Notes under the pieces: model-generated | What the model was told of the DNA's origin: nothing | Databases searched by the model: none | Seen by the model: the letters and a program-made list of their open reading frames with translations, nothing else | Shown here: positions 9,868 to 18,447 of the stretch, one piece after another | Position numbering within the stretch: the stretch's first letter is position 1 | How the letters are laid out: each line of letters starts with the position of its first letter | Origin: Algisphaera sp039180025 | GTDB taxonomy: Bacteria > Planctomycetota > Phycisphaerae > Phycisphaerales > Phycisphaeraceae | Length of the DNA: 64,000 nt | Direction: 5' to 3' | Assembly (NCBI GenBank): GCA_039180025.1 | Contig: JBCDDZ010000007.1 | Span: forward strand, 1-64,000 | Translations under genes and position numbers: made by a program

Positions 9868-11049
9868 TTACCCGGGCAGGGCCGCCACCAGCCGGTCCAT
9901 CTGCTGCGGGGTGTTGTAGAAATGCGGGCTCGCCCGCAGCCGCCCCTCGCGGAGCGCGACCACGATCCCGGCCTGCTGGAGGTCGAAGACCACCCGCCGC
10001 GGGTCCACGCCGCCGCCCGCCGGCCCCGGCTCGAAGACCACGATCCCGCTGCGCTCCGACTCCCGCTCCCGCGGCGAGAAAACCGTGTAGCCCCGATCCT
10101 CCAGCCCCGCGCACAGGCGGGCGGTGAGCGCCTCGACCCGGGACCACACCCCCGCGCTGCCCACCCCCAGGAGCAGGTCCAGGCTCGCGCCGAGCGCCAA
10201 AAAACCCGGCACGTTCCAGGTCCCCGGCTCGAACCGCCGGGCGTCGGCCTGGAATTCGAACCGGTAGTCCCCGTAATTGCCCGCATCGACCATGTTCATC
10301 CAGCCCACCACATTCGGGTGCAGCGCCGCGCAGCGCTCGGCCCGGCAGTAAAAAAAACCCAGCCCCTCGGGCCCGAGCATCCACTTGTGCCCGTCGGCGG
10401 AGAGGAAGTCGATGCCCGCCGCTTCGACGTCCACCGGCCGCACCCCGCAGCTCTGGATCGCGTCGACACACAGGTACCCCCCCACCCGGTGCACCGCGTC
10501 CGCGATCGGCGAGACGTCGAGGCAAAACCCTGAGGCGTACTGGACCTGCGACACCGACACCACCCGAGTCCGCTCGTTGACCGCGTCGCAGACCTCTTCG
10601 GCGTCGATCCGGCCGTCGGCCCGCTGAGCCACCTCGACCACCTCGACGCCGAACCGCTTGAGATCTTCCCACGGATAGCGGTTGGCCGGGTACTCGACAT
10701 TGGTGATCACGGCCCGGTCTCCCGGCCGCCAATCGAGCCCTTTGGCGACGAGCGACAACCCGGTGGATGTGTTGGGGATCAGCGCGATCTCGTGCGGCCC
10801 CGCGGCCCCGATCAGCCGCGCGGCCAGGGCTTTGACCTCGTGTGCCCGGCGGTACCACCCCGCATCGACATAGGCCGACGACGACGCCTGCCGGGCGTAT
10901 TCCCGTAGGGCGTCGGCGGCGGGCCCGCTCATGGGGGCCACCCCGGCGTGATTCAGAAAGACCATCTCCCCGAGCACCGGGAACTGCTCGGCAAACTCCG
11001 GGGGCGGCGGTGATTCCGGGGGCGGCAGGAAGTCCGAGGGTTGGTTCAT
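9868..11049 (-). CDS. class V aminotransferase (cysteine desulfurase-like)
   Basis: 393-residue PLP enzyme. Motifs include FLNHAGVAPMS near the N-terminus, IPNTSTGLSLVAKGLDW, an ITNVEYPANRYPW block, the PLP-contacting Asp in CVDAIQSCG and the Schiff-base lysine in SADGHKWMLGPEG. This places it in the class V family close to CsdA/SufS-like and isopenicillin-N-epimerase-like members. A catalytic desulfurase Cys loop is not obvious, so true cysteine desulfurase activity is not supported. The start at ATG 11049 follows an ACTT-rich gap of 28 bp to the oppositely oriented TPR-peptidase gene, so the two share a very short divergent promoter region. Confidence 0.85.
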   Translation of the reverse strand: MNQPSDFLPPPESPPPPEFAEQFPVLGEMVFLNHAGVAPMSGPAADALREYARQASSSAYVDAGWYRRAHEVKALAARLIGAAGPHEIALIPNTSTGLSLVAKGLDWRPGDRAVITNVEYPANRYPWEDLKRFGVEVVEVAQRADGRIDAEEVCDAVNERTRVVSVSQVQYASGFCLDVSPIADAVHRVGGYLCVDAIQSCGVRPVDVEAAGIDFLSADGHKWMLGPEGLGFFYCRAERCAALHPNVVGWMNMVDAGNYGDYRFEFQADARRFEPGTWNVPGFLALGASLDLLLGVGSAGVWSRVEALTARLCAGLEDRGYTVFSPRERESERSGIVVFEPGPAGGGVDPRRVVFDLQQAGIVVALREGRLRASPHFYNTPQQMDRLVAALPG

Positions 11050-11077
11050 AGCGCCGGCGATCCTAAACTTTTGGCGT

Positions 11078-13771
11078 ATGCGATACACCACCTTAACGAA
11101 GTTTGTCTCCCGGCCGTGGGCTCCGGCCGCGCTGCTCTGGGTCCTGATCGCCGCGGGGCTGACGCTGACCCCCGGCCCGATCGCGTGGGCCGAGCCGGAG
11201 TCGGCCGAGCCGTCGCTCGAACCGGTGCCGCTTTCCCCGACGCTGGCCCGGGTGCTGAGCAGCCCCGTTCTGAACGAAGACACACGCCGGACCCTCGAAC
11301 TGTTCCACGGGCAGTGGGAAGGCTTCACCCCGGGTTCCCCGCGCGAGTCCGCGGCCCTGGCCCTGGCGCAATACCGGCTGGCCGACCCGGCGCTCGACCA
11401 CCCGGACCTGCCGCCGCGCTTGCTGGCCCAAGCGGCCCTGTTTCGCGGCGAAGCGGAAAGCGTTTTGGAGCTTCTGGGCGGGGACGACTCGGCCGACGCT
11501 CTGCTGCTGCGTGCCCGGGCGTTGGAAGACCTGGGCCGGCTCGGCGAGGCGGTGACGCTGCTCACCCCGCTGCGGGCGCGGTTGCAGCACGAAACGGTGG
11601 CCGACCCGGCGGAACTCGTCGCCGGGGCGCAGGCGATTGTGCTGCTCGCCCGCCTCGAAGGCCGGCCGTCTCAGGACTATCAGTTAGCGATCGGGCTGCT
11701 GTCCAAAGCCCATCAAGAGCTTGACCCGCTGTATTGGCCGGCGCTCGTCGCGCAGGGCGAGCTGCTGATGACCAAAGACAACCGGGCGCAGGCGGCCGAG
11801 GCGTTCGAGGAGGCGCTCGCGCTCAACCCCGCGTCGGGTCGGGCGTGGGCGGGGCTGGGCCGGCTGTCGGTCGAGAGCTACAACTTCGAGGCCGCGGCCG
11901 AGGTCGCCCGGCGTCTGCGGGCGATCAACCCGCTGCACCCGCTGGCCGACGAACTCGACCTCCGATCGCTGCTGCGGCAGCGCGACGTGGCATCGGCCCG
12001 GCGGATCCTCGGCCCCGCCCTGGACGCGCTGCCGCAGCGTCGCGAGCTGTTGGCCCTGGCCGCCGCCGTCCAGGCTACGGCGTACGACGACAAAGCGCTC
12101 GCGCAGGCGCTCGACAACTACGACGCGGTCGCGGGCCCCGGGTCGCCTTACGCCCTCTACACCGCGGGGGAGCACCTCTCGACCGACCGCCAGTATGTCC
12201 CGGCCCAGGCCCTGCTCCGCCGCGCGATCGAGCGCTCGCCCAACTGGCCCGCGCCCCGCCTCGAACTGGGGCTGCTGCTGATGCAGTCGGGCGACCTCGA
12301 ATCCGCCCGGGTCGAACTCGCCCACGCCGCCCGGCTCGACCCGTTCCACCACCGGGTCAACAACCAGCTCCGCCTGGTCGAGAACCTGCTGGGCATCTTC
12401 CAGACCATCGAAACCGAGCATTTCATCATCCGCTACAAGCCGGGGATCGACGAAGTACTTGCCCGCGACATGCCCGGGCCGCTGGAGCAGATGTACGACG
12501 AGATCACCGCGATCTTCCAGCACGAGCCGGCCCAAAAGACCCAGATCGACCTGCTGCCCGACCAGTCCAGCTTCGCGGTTCGCATCACCGGCATGCCGCA
12601 TATCTGGACCATCGCGGCGGCGACCGGCGACGTGATCGCCATCACCCCGCCGCGCTCGGGCCCCGACCAGGCCGACCCCTACAACTGGGTCAACGTCCTC
12701 CGCCACGAATACGTCCACACCGTCACGTTGGCCCAAACCAAGAACCGCATCCCCCACTGGTTCACCGAAGCCTGCGCGGTTTCCGCCGAAACGATCGGCC
12801 GGACCTACGACACCTGCCAGCTCCTGGCCTACGCCCTCTCGCAGGACGAGCTGTTCGATTACGACCAGATCAACTGGGGGTTCGTCCGGCCCAAGACGCC
12901 CCGCGACCGCCCCTTGGCCTACGCCCAGGCCGACTGGATGCTCGAGTTCATCGCCCACCGCTGGTCCCACCAGGCCATCGTCGACCTGCTGGACCTCTAC
13001 CGCGAGGGGGTTTCCGACACCGACGCCCTGCTTGAAGTTACGGGTTACCGCAGCGATGAATTCATGGAGGCGTTCCGCGAATGGGCGCGGACGCAGGTCG
13101 AGGCGTGGGGCCTGCCGCTGCCCTATCAAGGCCCCAAGCAGTGGGCCAACTTCGTACGCGATGAGCAACTCGAACTGCTCGACCTTAACGCGCTGATCGA
13201 ACGCGCGGAGCGGCAGCCCAGCCCCGGCGCGGCGGCAGACTTTGCCCGGCTCATCGCCGAGCGTTATCTCAACGCTCAGGACCACAGCGCGGCCCGGCGT
13301 TGGCTCCGCCGGTACGCCGACCTGCGCCCCGTGGACCCGTGGCCGCACAAGCAGCTGGTCAAGCTCGCGTTCGACCTGGGGGAGCCCGAAACGGCGCTGG
13401 GCTCGTTGCAGCTCTTGGAAAAAAGCGACAACTACACCTCGGTCTGGTCCCGCCAACTCGCCGAGCTCCACCGGGCTGCGGGGCGTCTCGACGCGGCGCA
13501 GCGCGCGATCGAGCGGGCGACGTACGGCGAGCCCTACCTGGCGGACCACCGCGAGTTCGCCGCCACCGTCGCGCTGCAGCGCGGCGACTACGGCACCGCG
13601 GTTTATCAAGTCGAAGCCCTCGAAATCCTCGAACCCGACCGGGCGATCCACCCCACCCGGCTCGCCGCGATCCACCACAAGGCCGGCGACGCCGATCCCG
13701 CGCACGCCGCGGCCGAGCGGGCGCTGGCCCTCAACCCCAACGCCCCGGTCCAGAAATTCTTAAAACCCTGA
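11078..13771 (+). CDS. secreted TPR protein with peptidase-MA-like metalloprotease domain
   Basis: 897 residues. A signal peptide is visible (basic start, hydrophobic core AALLWVLIAAGLTLTPG, Ala-rich cleavage near residue 38). Tetratricopeptide-like helices fill residues about 80-440 and 690-897. Between them lies a gluzincin-type zinc site HEYVH (H543, E544, H547) followed by E564 in WFTEACAVSAE, as in the peptidase MA family. The protein probably acts in the periplasm or on the cell surface, using TPRs to hold a partner near the protease. The ATG start follows the divergent aminotransferase by 28 bp. There is no clear terminator after the gene. The substrate is unknown; catalytic activity is inferred from the intact HExxH motif only. 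Confidence 0.8.
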   Translation: MRYTTLTKFVSRPWAPAALLWVLIAAGLTLTPGPIAWAEPESAEPSLEPVPLSPTLARVLSSPVLNEDTRRTLELFHGQWEGFTPGSPRESAALALAQYRLADPALDHPDLPPRLLAQAALFRGEAESVLELLGGDDSADALLLRARALEDLGRLGEAVTLLTPLRARLQHETVADPAELVAGAQAIVLLARLEGRPSQDYQLAIGLLSKAHQELDPLYWPALVAQGELLMTKDNRAQAAEAFEEALALNPASGRAWAGLGRLSVESYNFEAAAEVARRLRAINPLHPLADELDLRSLLRQRDVASARRILGPALDALPQRRELLALAAAVQATAYDDKALAQALDNYDAVAGPGSPYALYTAGEHLSTDRQYVPAQALLRRAIERSPNWPAPRLELGLLLMQSGDLESARVELAHAARLDPFHHRVNNQLRLVENLLGIFQTIETEHFIIRYKPGIDEVLARDMPGPLEQMYDEITAIFQHEPAQKTQIDLLPDQSSFAVRITGMPHIWTIAAATGDVIAITPPRSGPDQADPYNWVNVLRHEYVHTVTLAQTKNRIPHWFTEACAVSAETIGRTYDTCQLLAYALSQDELFDYDQINWGFVRPKTPRDRPLAYAQADWMLEFIAHRWSHQAIVDLLDLYREGVSDTDALLEVTGYRSDEFMEAFREWARTQVEAWGLPLPYQGPKQWANFVRDEQLELLDLNALIERAERQPSPGAAADFARLIAERYLNAQDHSAARRWLRRYADLRPVDPWPHKQLVKLAFDLGEPETALGSLQLLEKSDNYTSVWSRQLAELHRAAGRLDAAQRAIERATYGEPYLADHREFAATVALQRGDYGTAVYQVEALEILEPDRAIHPTRLAAIHHKAGDADPAHAAAERALALNPNAPVQKFLKP

Positions 13772-13953
13772 CGCCCCCACCACGCTTGTTCGACCGGATC
13801 ACAAACCTCCGATTTTCAAGCGCACCGCAACCGCGGCGGTAGTGGGTCGCGGGAGCGGTACCCGGATCAACCACGCTCGGCCCGGGTGACGGCTCATGCC
13901 ACCCGCGAAATCTGCGGTTGGCACGCGCTGATTACGCGGACGCTCGGTGGGAT

Positions 13954-14862
13954 TCAATCGTCGTCGTCGCCGAAGAGGTCGGTCGCGGCTTTTTTCTGGA
14001 CCGTTGCCCGCCGGTGTGCCATCAATGCGGTCACCAGTTCGATATCGCCGGGCCGGGTGATCTTCACGTTGCCCTCGTCCCCTTCCACGAGCATCACCTC
14101 TTGCCCCAGGGCTTCGACCAGGCCCGCGTCGTCGGTCACTCCGGTGGGCGGCACAGCTTCCGACGCCTTCGCCCGCGGCGAACCGCTAGGCGCTTCCGCC
14201 CGGCCGGATATCTGGGCGTAGGCCCGTCGCAGGAGTTCGATCTCGAAGACCTGCGGGGTCTGCACCGCCACCAGCCCGGACCTGGGCACCGTGGCAACGA
14301 TCCGCGACAGGCCCTCTTCGTCCGTCGCTTCCGGGCCGGCTTGGGCCGGCCCCAGGCCCAGGATGTCGTCGACGCGATCCACGGTGCCCGCGGCCGCAGC
14401 GTCCGGCAGCGTTTCGACGCGTTTGAGGGTGCTGCTGACCGCGAGCCCGGGAACCACCGCCGGCCAGCGGGCCGCCGCTTTGAGCACGCGTTGGATCAGC
14501 GCCGCCGAGACGGCCGGGCGGGCCGCGTCGTGTACCGCCACGTGGGTCGCGCCGGACTCTACCGCTTCCAAGGCAAGGCTCACGGTTTCCCACCGCTCGA
14601 CCCGTCCCCCCGCCACCAGCGTCACCCCAGCATCGCTGAGCCGGTCTCCCCAGCGGAATCGGAAGTCGTCCAGCCGATCCGGGTGGACCGCGAGCACGAT
14701 CTGCCCGACCTCCCCCGCGGCACGGAACGCGTCGATCGCGTGGAGAAACGCGGGCCGGCCCGCAATCTCGTATTCGATCTTACTGCTCGCCGCGCTGCCG
14801 CCCGCCGAGAAACGCGAGCCCACCCCCGCGGCGGGCAAGATGACACAAACCTCCATCACCAA
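13954..14862 (-). CDS. ispD: 2-C-methyl-D-erythritol 4-phosphate cytidylyltransferase
   Basis: Third enzyme of the MEP pathway: couples CTP with MEP to make CDP-ME for isoprenoid synthesis. Seen here are the nucleotide-binding VILPAAGVGSRF start, SSKIEYEIAGRP with the conserved Lys, VHDAARPAV, and the C-terminal TDDAGLVEALG...EGDEGNVKITRPGDIELV block, all diagnostic of IspD. At 302 residues it is longer than the usual 230. Two insertions carry the extra length, one around DDILGLGPAQAGPEATDEEG and one Pro/Ala-rich before TGVTDDAG. Three near-adjacent start choices exist (14862, and ATG at 14856, which matches the family N-terminus MEVCVILPAAG). It lies just downstream of sppA on the same strand (67 bp). 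Confidence 0.93.
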   Translation of the reverse strand: MVMEVCVILPAAGVGSRFSAGGSAASSKIEYEIAGRPAFLHAIDAFRAAGEVGQIVLAVHPDRLDDFRFRWGDRLSDAGVTLVAGGRVERWETVSLALEAVESGATHVAVHDAARPAVSAALIQRVLKAAARWPAVVPGLAVSSTLKRVETLPDAAAAGTVDRVDDILGLGPAQAGPEATDEEGLSRIVATVPRSGLVAVQTPQVFEIELLRRAYAQISGRAEAPSGSPRAKASEAVPPTGVTDDAGLVEALGQEVMLVEGDEGNVKITRPGDIELVTALMAHRRATVQKKAATDLFGDDDD

Positions 14863-14929
14863 ACTCCTGGCCTGTCGTCGCCCGCTGTCTGAGGCTCGAC
14901 CGTGTATTGGGCCGCGGCGTCCTTTTGTC

Positions 14930-16831
14930 TTATTTAACCACGATCGCCGCAGGCATCATCAGCAGCACCGGCTCGTGCCGCAGCAGCAGCAGCCCCTGCA
15001 GCGAGCGGCTGACGCTCCGCCACGCCGCCGGCCCGACCAGGCGCTCGGCCGCTTTAAGCCCCGGCTGTGCTCCGGCAGCGCCAGCCAGCCCCGCCAGATC
15101 GGTCGATGCCCCGCCCGACCGGACCCCCAAAAAGTCGCTGAGGTACTCGTTGAGCGACATCGGCCCGGGCAGGTTCACGACGTCGTACCCGCCCGGTTCC
15201 AGCCCGGTCTGCTCGGCCAGTTCTTCCAAGGCGAGTTCCAAGCCGCCCAGCCGGTCCGCCATCCCGTTGTCGAGGCTCGTCGCGCCGGTGAACAGCCGGC
15301 CTTCGGCGACCTGACCGACCTCGGGCAGCCGGTCCCCGCGTCCCGCCTCGACCCGCTCGATGAACTGGTCGTAGACCACCTCCATCGCCCGGCGGACCTT
15401 GGCCCGCTGCGGCTCGGTGAACGGCTCGACGGAGTTGAACAGGTCCGCCCCCGGCCCCCGCGTCCGTCGATGCACCTTCACCCCGGTCCAGTCGTAGAGC
15501 CCTCCGAGCGTGATCTTCCCCCCCACCACGCCGATCGAACCCAGGATCGAGTGCGGCTGGACGTAGATGCGGTCCGCCCCGCTGACGATGTAGTAGCCGC
15601 CCGACGCGGCCATCGAACCGACCACCGCAAACACCGGCTTCTCGGCCCCGACCTCGCGGACCGCCTGCCAGATGACTTCCGACGCCAGAGCCGACCCGCC
15701 CGGCGAGTCCAACCGGATCACCACGCCCTTGATATTGTCGTCCAGGAGCGCTTTTTCCAGCGCGCCGGCCATGGTCCGGCTGCCGATGCTCGCCTGGCTG
15801 AACAGGCCGCCGCCGAAGGACGATTCGCCCGAGGTGATCGCCCCCTGGGCGTGGATCACGGCGAGCGTCGGCCGGCTCGTACGCAGTTGCGGTTCCTGGA
15901 AGAGCATGCTAAACAGCGCGAACGGGTTATCCGGGTTCGCGCCGCCGGCGGTCTGGCCGAGCTTCATGTCCCACTCGAATTCCGTGCCGAAGGCCATTTC
16001 CCCAGCCGACGCCAAGTCCGGCGCAACCAACTGATCCACCGCGCCCCGCTCGACCAGTTCCGTGTCACGCAGCGTCCAGGCGTCGGCCATCAACGCCTCG
16101 ACCTCGGTCTGGGTCATGCCTCGGCCCGCCATGATCGGCCCGAGCGTCGCGGCGTACAGCCCGTCCAACAGCCCCCCGATATTCTCGTCCCACGCCTCGC
16201 TCGGACCCTCACGCATCAGGGGCTCGTCGGCCCCCTTGAACCGCCCGACCTGCACAAAGTCGGGGGTGACCCCGATCTTCTCGAGCATGCCGGCCAGGTA
16301 CATCTCCTCGACCGCGATCCCCGAGAGCTCGACCCCGCCCTTGTGCTGGAGCAGCACCTGGTCCGCCGCGCTCGCGAGCACGTAGTCCGGGAGCCCGTAG
16401 ACCTCGGCGAAGGTGAGGACCTGCTTGCCCGCGGCCCGAACCTGCGCGATCGCCTCGGCGATGGCGGTCGCCTGGGTCATGGTCAGCCCCGGCTGGTCCA
16501 GCGCGATCACCACCCCGGCGTAGTCCTCGCCGCGCTCCACCACGGCCAAGCGGTCCAGCACGCTTTTTAACGACGGCCCGGCGTCGGCCTCGCCGATCCA
16601 CGCGAACGGGGTCGGCCCTTCACGCAGAGGCTCGTTGAGTTCGATCCAGCCCACGGTCGATCCGGTCGGCGACGCGGCGGGGGAGTCTTTGGCCTCGGGT
16701 GTCTGGGCATCGACGGCCGCCGGGGCGCCGGCGGCTTCGGCGGTTTCTTGCCCCGCAGCCGCGGAGCCCAGCGCCAGGCCGACCGCGAGGACCGAGACAG
16801 ACCACAGACGGAGTTCGAGCAAACGCTTCAT
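14930..16831 (-). CDS. sppA: signal peptide peptidase SppA, 67K-type (S49)
   Basis: 633-residue membrane-bound serine protease that degrades leftover signal peptides. An N-terminal signal/anchor runs over about residues 8-28, followed by an acidic Ala-rich linker. The protein has two tandem ClpP-like S49 domains, like E. coli SppA. The catalytic lysine is K199 in GRFKGADEP (first domain) and the nucleophile S410 in GSMAASGGYY (second domain). The oxyanion-loop RLDSPGGSALAS precedes it. The ATG at 16831 is chosen because GAAGGA lies about 9 nt upstream and the signal sequence starts here; the frame stays open to 16903, where it would overlap the kinase gene. The kinase gene ends 68 bp upstream. 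Confidence 0.93.
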   Translation of the reverse strand: MKRLLELRLWSVSVLAVGLALGSAAAGQETAEAAGAPAAVDAQTPEAKDSPAASPTGSTVGWIELNEPLREGPTPFAWIGEADAGPSLKSVLDRLAVVERGEDYAGVVIALDQPGLTMTQATAIAEAIAQVRAAGKQVLTFAEVYGLPDYVLASAADQVLLQHKGGVELSGIAVEEMYLAGMLEKIGVTPDFVQVGRFKGADEPLMREGPSEAWDENIGGLLDGLYAATLGPIMAGRGMTQTEVEALMADAWTLRDTELVERGAVDQLVAPDLASAGEMAFGTEFEWDMKLGQTAGGANPDNPFALFSMLFQEPQLRTSRPTLAVIHAQGAITSGESSFGGGLFSQASIGSRTMAGALEKALLDDNIKGVVIRLDSPGGSALASEVIWQAVREVGAEKPVFAVVGSMAASGGYYIVSGADRIYVQPHSILGSIGVVGGKITLGGLYDWTGVKVHRRTRGPGADLFNSVEPFTEPQRAKVRRAMEVVYDQFIERVEAGRGDRLPEVGQVAEGRLFTGATSLDNGMADRLGGLELALEELAEQTGLEPGGYDVVNLPGPMSLNEYLSDFLGVRSGGASTDLAGLAGAAGAQPGLKAAERLVGPAAWRSVSRSLQGLLLLRHEPVLLMMPAAIVVK

Positions 16832-16899
16832 CGGGTATTTCCTTCGTGGGGAGACGCGGCCGGGATTACGGATCAGTCTATGTCGGTGCGGCCGGACAA

Positions 16900-18225
16900 T
16901 CACTCGGCCTCGCCCGCTTTCTTGAGTTTGCGTTCGATCTTCTGCAGGCCCACGAGCACGTCGCGGGCCGAGATGAAGTGCGGCCGGTTCGGGTTGGTGG
17001 GGCGCAGGATCGCGTCGGTGAGCATCTTGATCCGCTTGGCCGTGGGGGACCCGGGGTCGAACCGGATCAGCGGCAGGAGCTCGGGGTTGCTCACGGGCTT
17101 GCTGATCTGCAGCGACAGGTAAAACATGTCCACCCCGCGGTCGATCTTGCCCTGTGCCGCGACGAGCACGTCCGAGGTCAGCCGGCCCGCGTCGCGCATC
17201 TTGCCCATCGTCCGCTGGATCTGTGACGTGTTCATCATCTCGTCGAAGAGCGAACTGAGCAGCGGGCTCTTGTGGATATCCTCGCCCACCCGGACCGACG
17301 ACCCGAAGTCCAGGAAGCAGACCCGGCCGCCGCTGATCACGATGTTGTCCAGCCGCAGGTCCAGGTGGATCACCCCCACCTGGTCGTGGAGCACGCTGAG
17401 CATTTCCGCGGCCTGCTGGGCGAAACCCATCTGCGACAACGGCTCGCCCCCCAGACGCAGCCAGGACATGTAAAGCCGTTTGACCGTCCCGTCCGGGGCT
17501 CGCTCGAAACCCAAGGCTTCGGGCACCCGCGGCTTGAACGGTTCGGGCAGATCCCGGTTCATGAGCTGCAGGAACCCGGCTTCCCGGGTCAGAAACACCG
17601 GGAAGACGCGCTTGACCAGCTTCTCGGCCCGCTCGAGGAGCACCGCCTGGCTCGCCTCGGGGAACCGGCTATGCAGCCGGGCGACGACCCGCCGGTACCG
17701 CGGGACTTGCTTCATGACCACGTACCGGTCGCCCAGCTCCGGCCGCTTCACCAGACGCACATCAAAAGTGAACCGGTCCGTGTCCTCGTCGTGCTCGATG
17801 AGCATCACCTTGCGCACCACGACGTAGTGCAGCGCCCGCCCAACCCCCGGCAGCGGGCAGGGCAGGCCCCAGCGCTGCCGCCCGGTGCTACGGGGCCCCG
17901 CCTCGACGTCGAACCCTTCATGGGTTCCGAACCACCGCGTCACCTCCAGCACCCGCTCCAGCTCGGGGTGCGTGATCAGCATCTGGCCGCCCCACTGCAG
18001 CGCCTGGAACACGGCCTTGGGCTCGGGCAGCGTCCCGCCGCTCCACAAAAAATCGTGCCGCGCGTCCGGCTTCACCGCTTCCCAGGCGGTCGCCTTCCCA
18101 CGGTAGACCGGCTCGCGCGAAAAGCACCGGTGCGTCAGCCGGTACACCATCGCCCGGGGGCCCACCGCCCTCGCCGCCGCCCGCCGCCATCGCTCCCAGA
18201 CTCCAGACCACGGCACTCGGCTCAT
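16900..18225 (-). CDS. divergent protein-kinase-fold protein (RIO/LPS-kinase-like)
   Basis: 441 residues. The C-terminal half has a kinase catalytic loop HLDLRLDN (287-294) and the Mg-binding LDFGSS (305-310). The first half has a possible ATP-lysine in VVMKQVPRYRR (K172), but no glycine-rich loop is evident. The HLDL-R-LDN form is closer to RIO/ABC1 or lipopolysaccharide kinases than to Pkn-type Ser/Thr kinases. No transmembrane segment or sensor domain is seen. It is upstream of sppA on the same strand, which could mean an envelope role (inference). Arg/Ala-rich residues before 30 may be a mis-annotated leader, although ATG 18225 lacks a better internal choice. Confidence 0.7.
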   Translation of the reverse strand: MSRVPWSGVWERWRRAAARAVGPRAMVYRLTHRCFSREPVYRGKATAWEAVKPDARHDFLWSGGTLPEPKAVFQALQWGGQMLITHPELERVLEVTRWFGTHEGFDVEAGPRSTGRQRWGLPCPLPGVGRALHYVVVRKVMLIEHDEDTDRFTFDVRLVKRPELGDRYVVMKQVPRYRRVVARLHSRFPEASQAVLLERAEKLVKRVFPVFLTREAGFLQLMNRDLPEPFKPRVPEALGFERAPDGTVKRLYMSWLRLGGEPLSQMGFAQQAAEMLSVLHDQVGVIHLDLRLDNIVISGGRVCFLDFGSSVRVGEDIHKSPLLSSLFDEMMNTSQIQRTMGKMRDAGRLTSDVLVAAQGKIDRGVDMFYLSLQISKPVSNPELLPLIRFDPGSPTAKRIKMLTDAILRPTNPNRPHFISARDVLVGLQKIERKLKKAGEAE

Positions 18226-18447
18226 ACAAAAGATTCACTTACAGGGACCAAAAAACAACCCGGAACCGTCTCCCCACCCCGCAATCTCAGTGCCGCGTCT
18301 GGCGGCCGAGCGCCCTTCGCCGCGGCGCTTCGCCCGTATCGGGCGGGAGGATTCCGACGGATCGCGGGGAGCCGGCCGTGCGGATCGGCCAAGGCCTACC
18401 GGGAAACTCACTCGGAACGGCGGGACGCCAGCCGGCGGAAGGGTCGG

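Noticed and set aside
11684..13705. A long minus-strand open frame opposite the TPR-peptidase gene
   Set aside because: Shadow of a gene with signal peptide, TPRs and an HExxH motif; the antisense translation has no such features.
14291..16570. A 759-codon plus-strand open frame opposite ispD and sppA
   Set aside because: Both opposite genes are firmly identified; the frame is a shadow.
18226..18447. Structured RNA (RNase P or SRP-like) in a GC-rich 222-bp gap
   Set aside because: No conserved core of either RNA was found.
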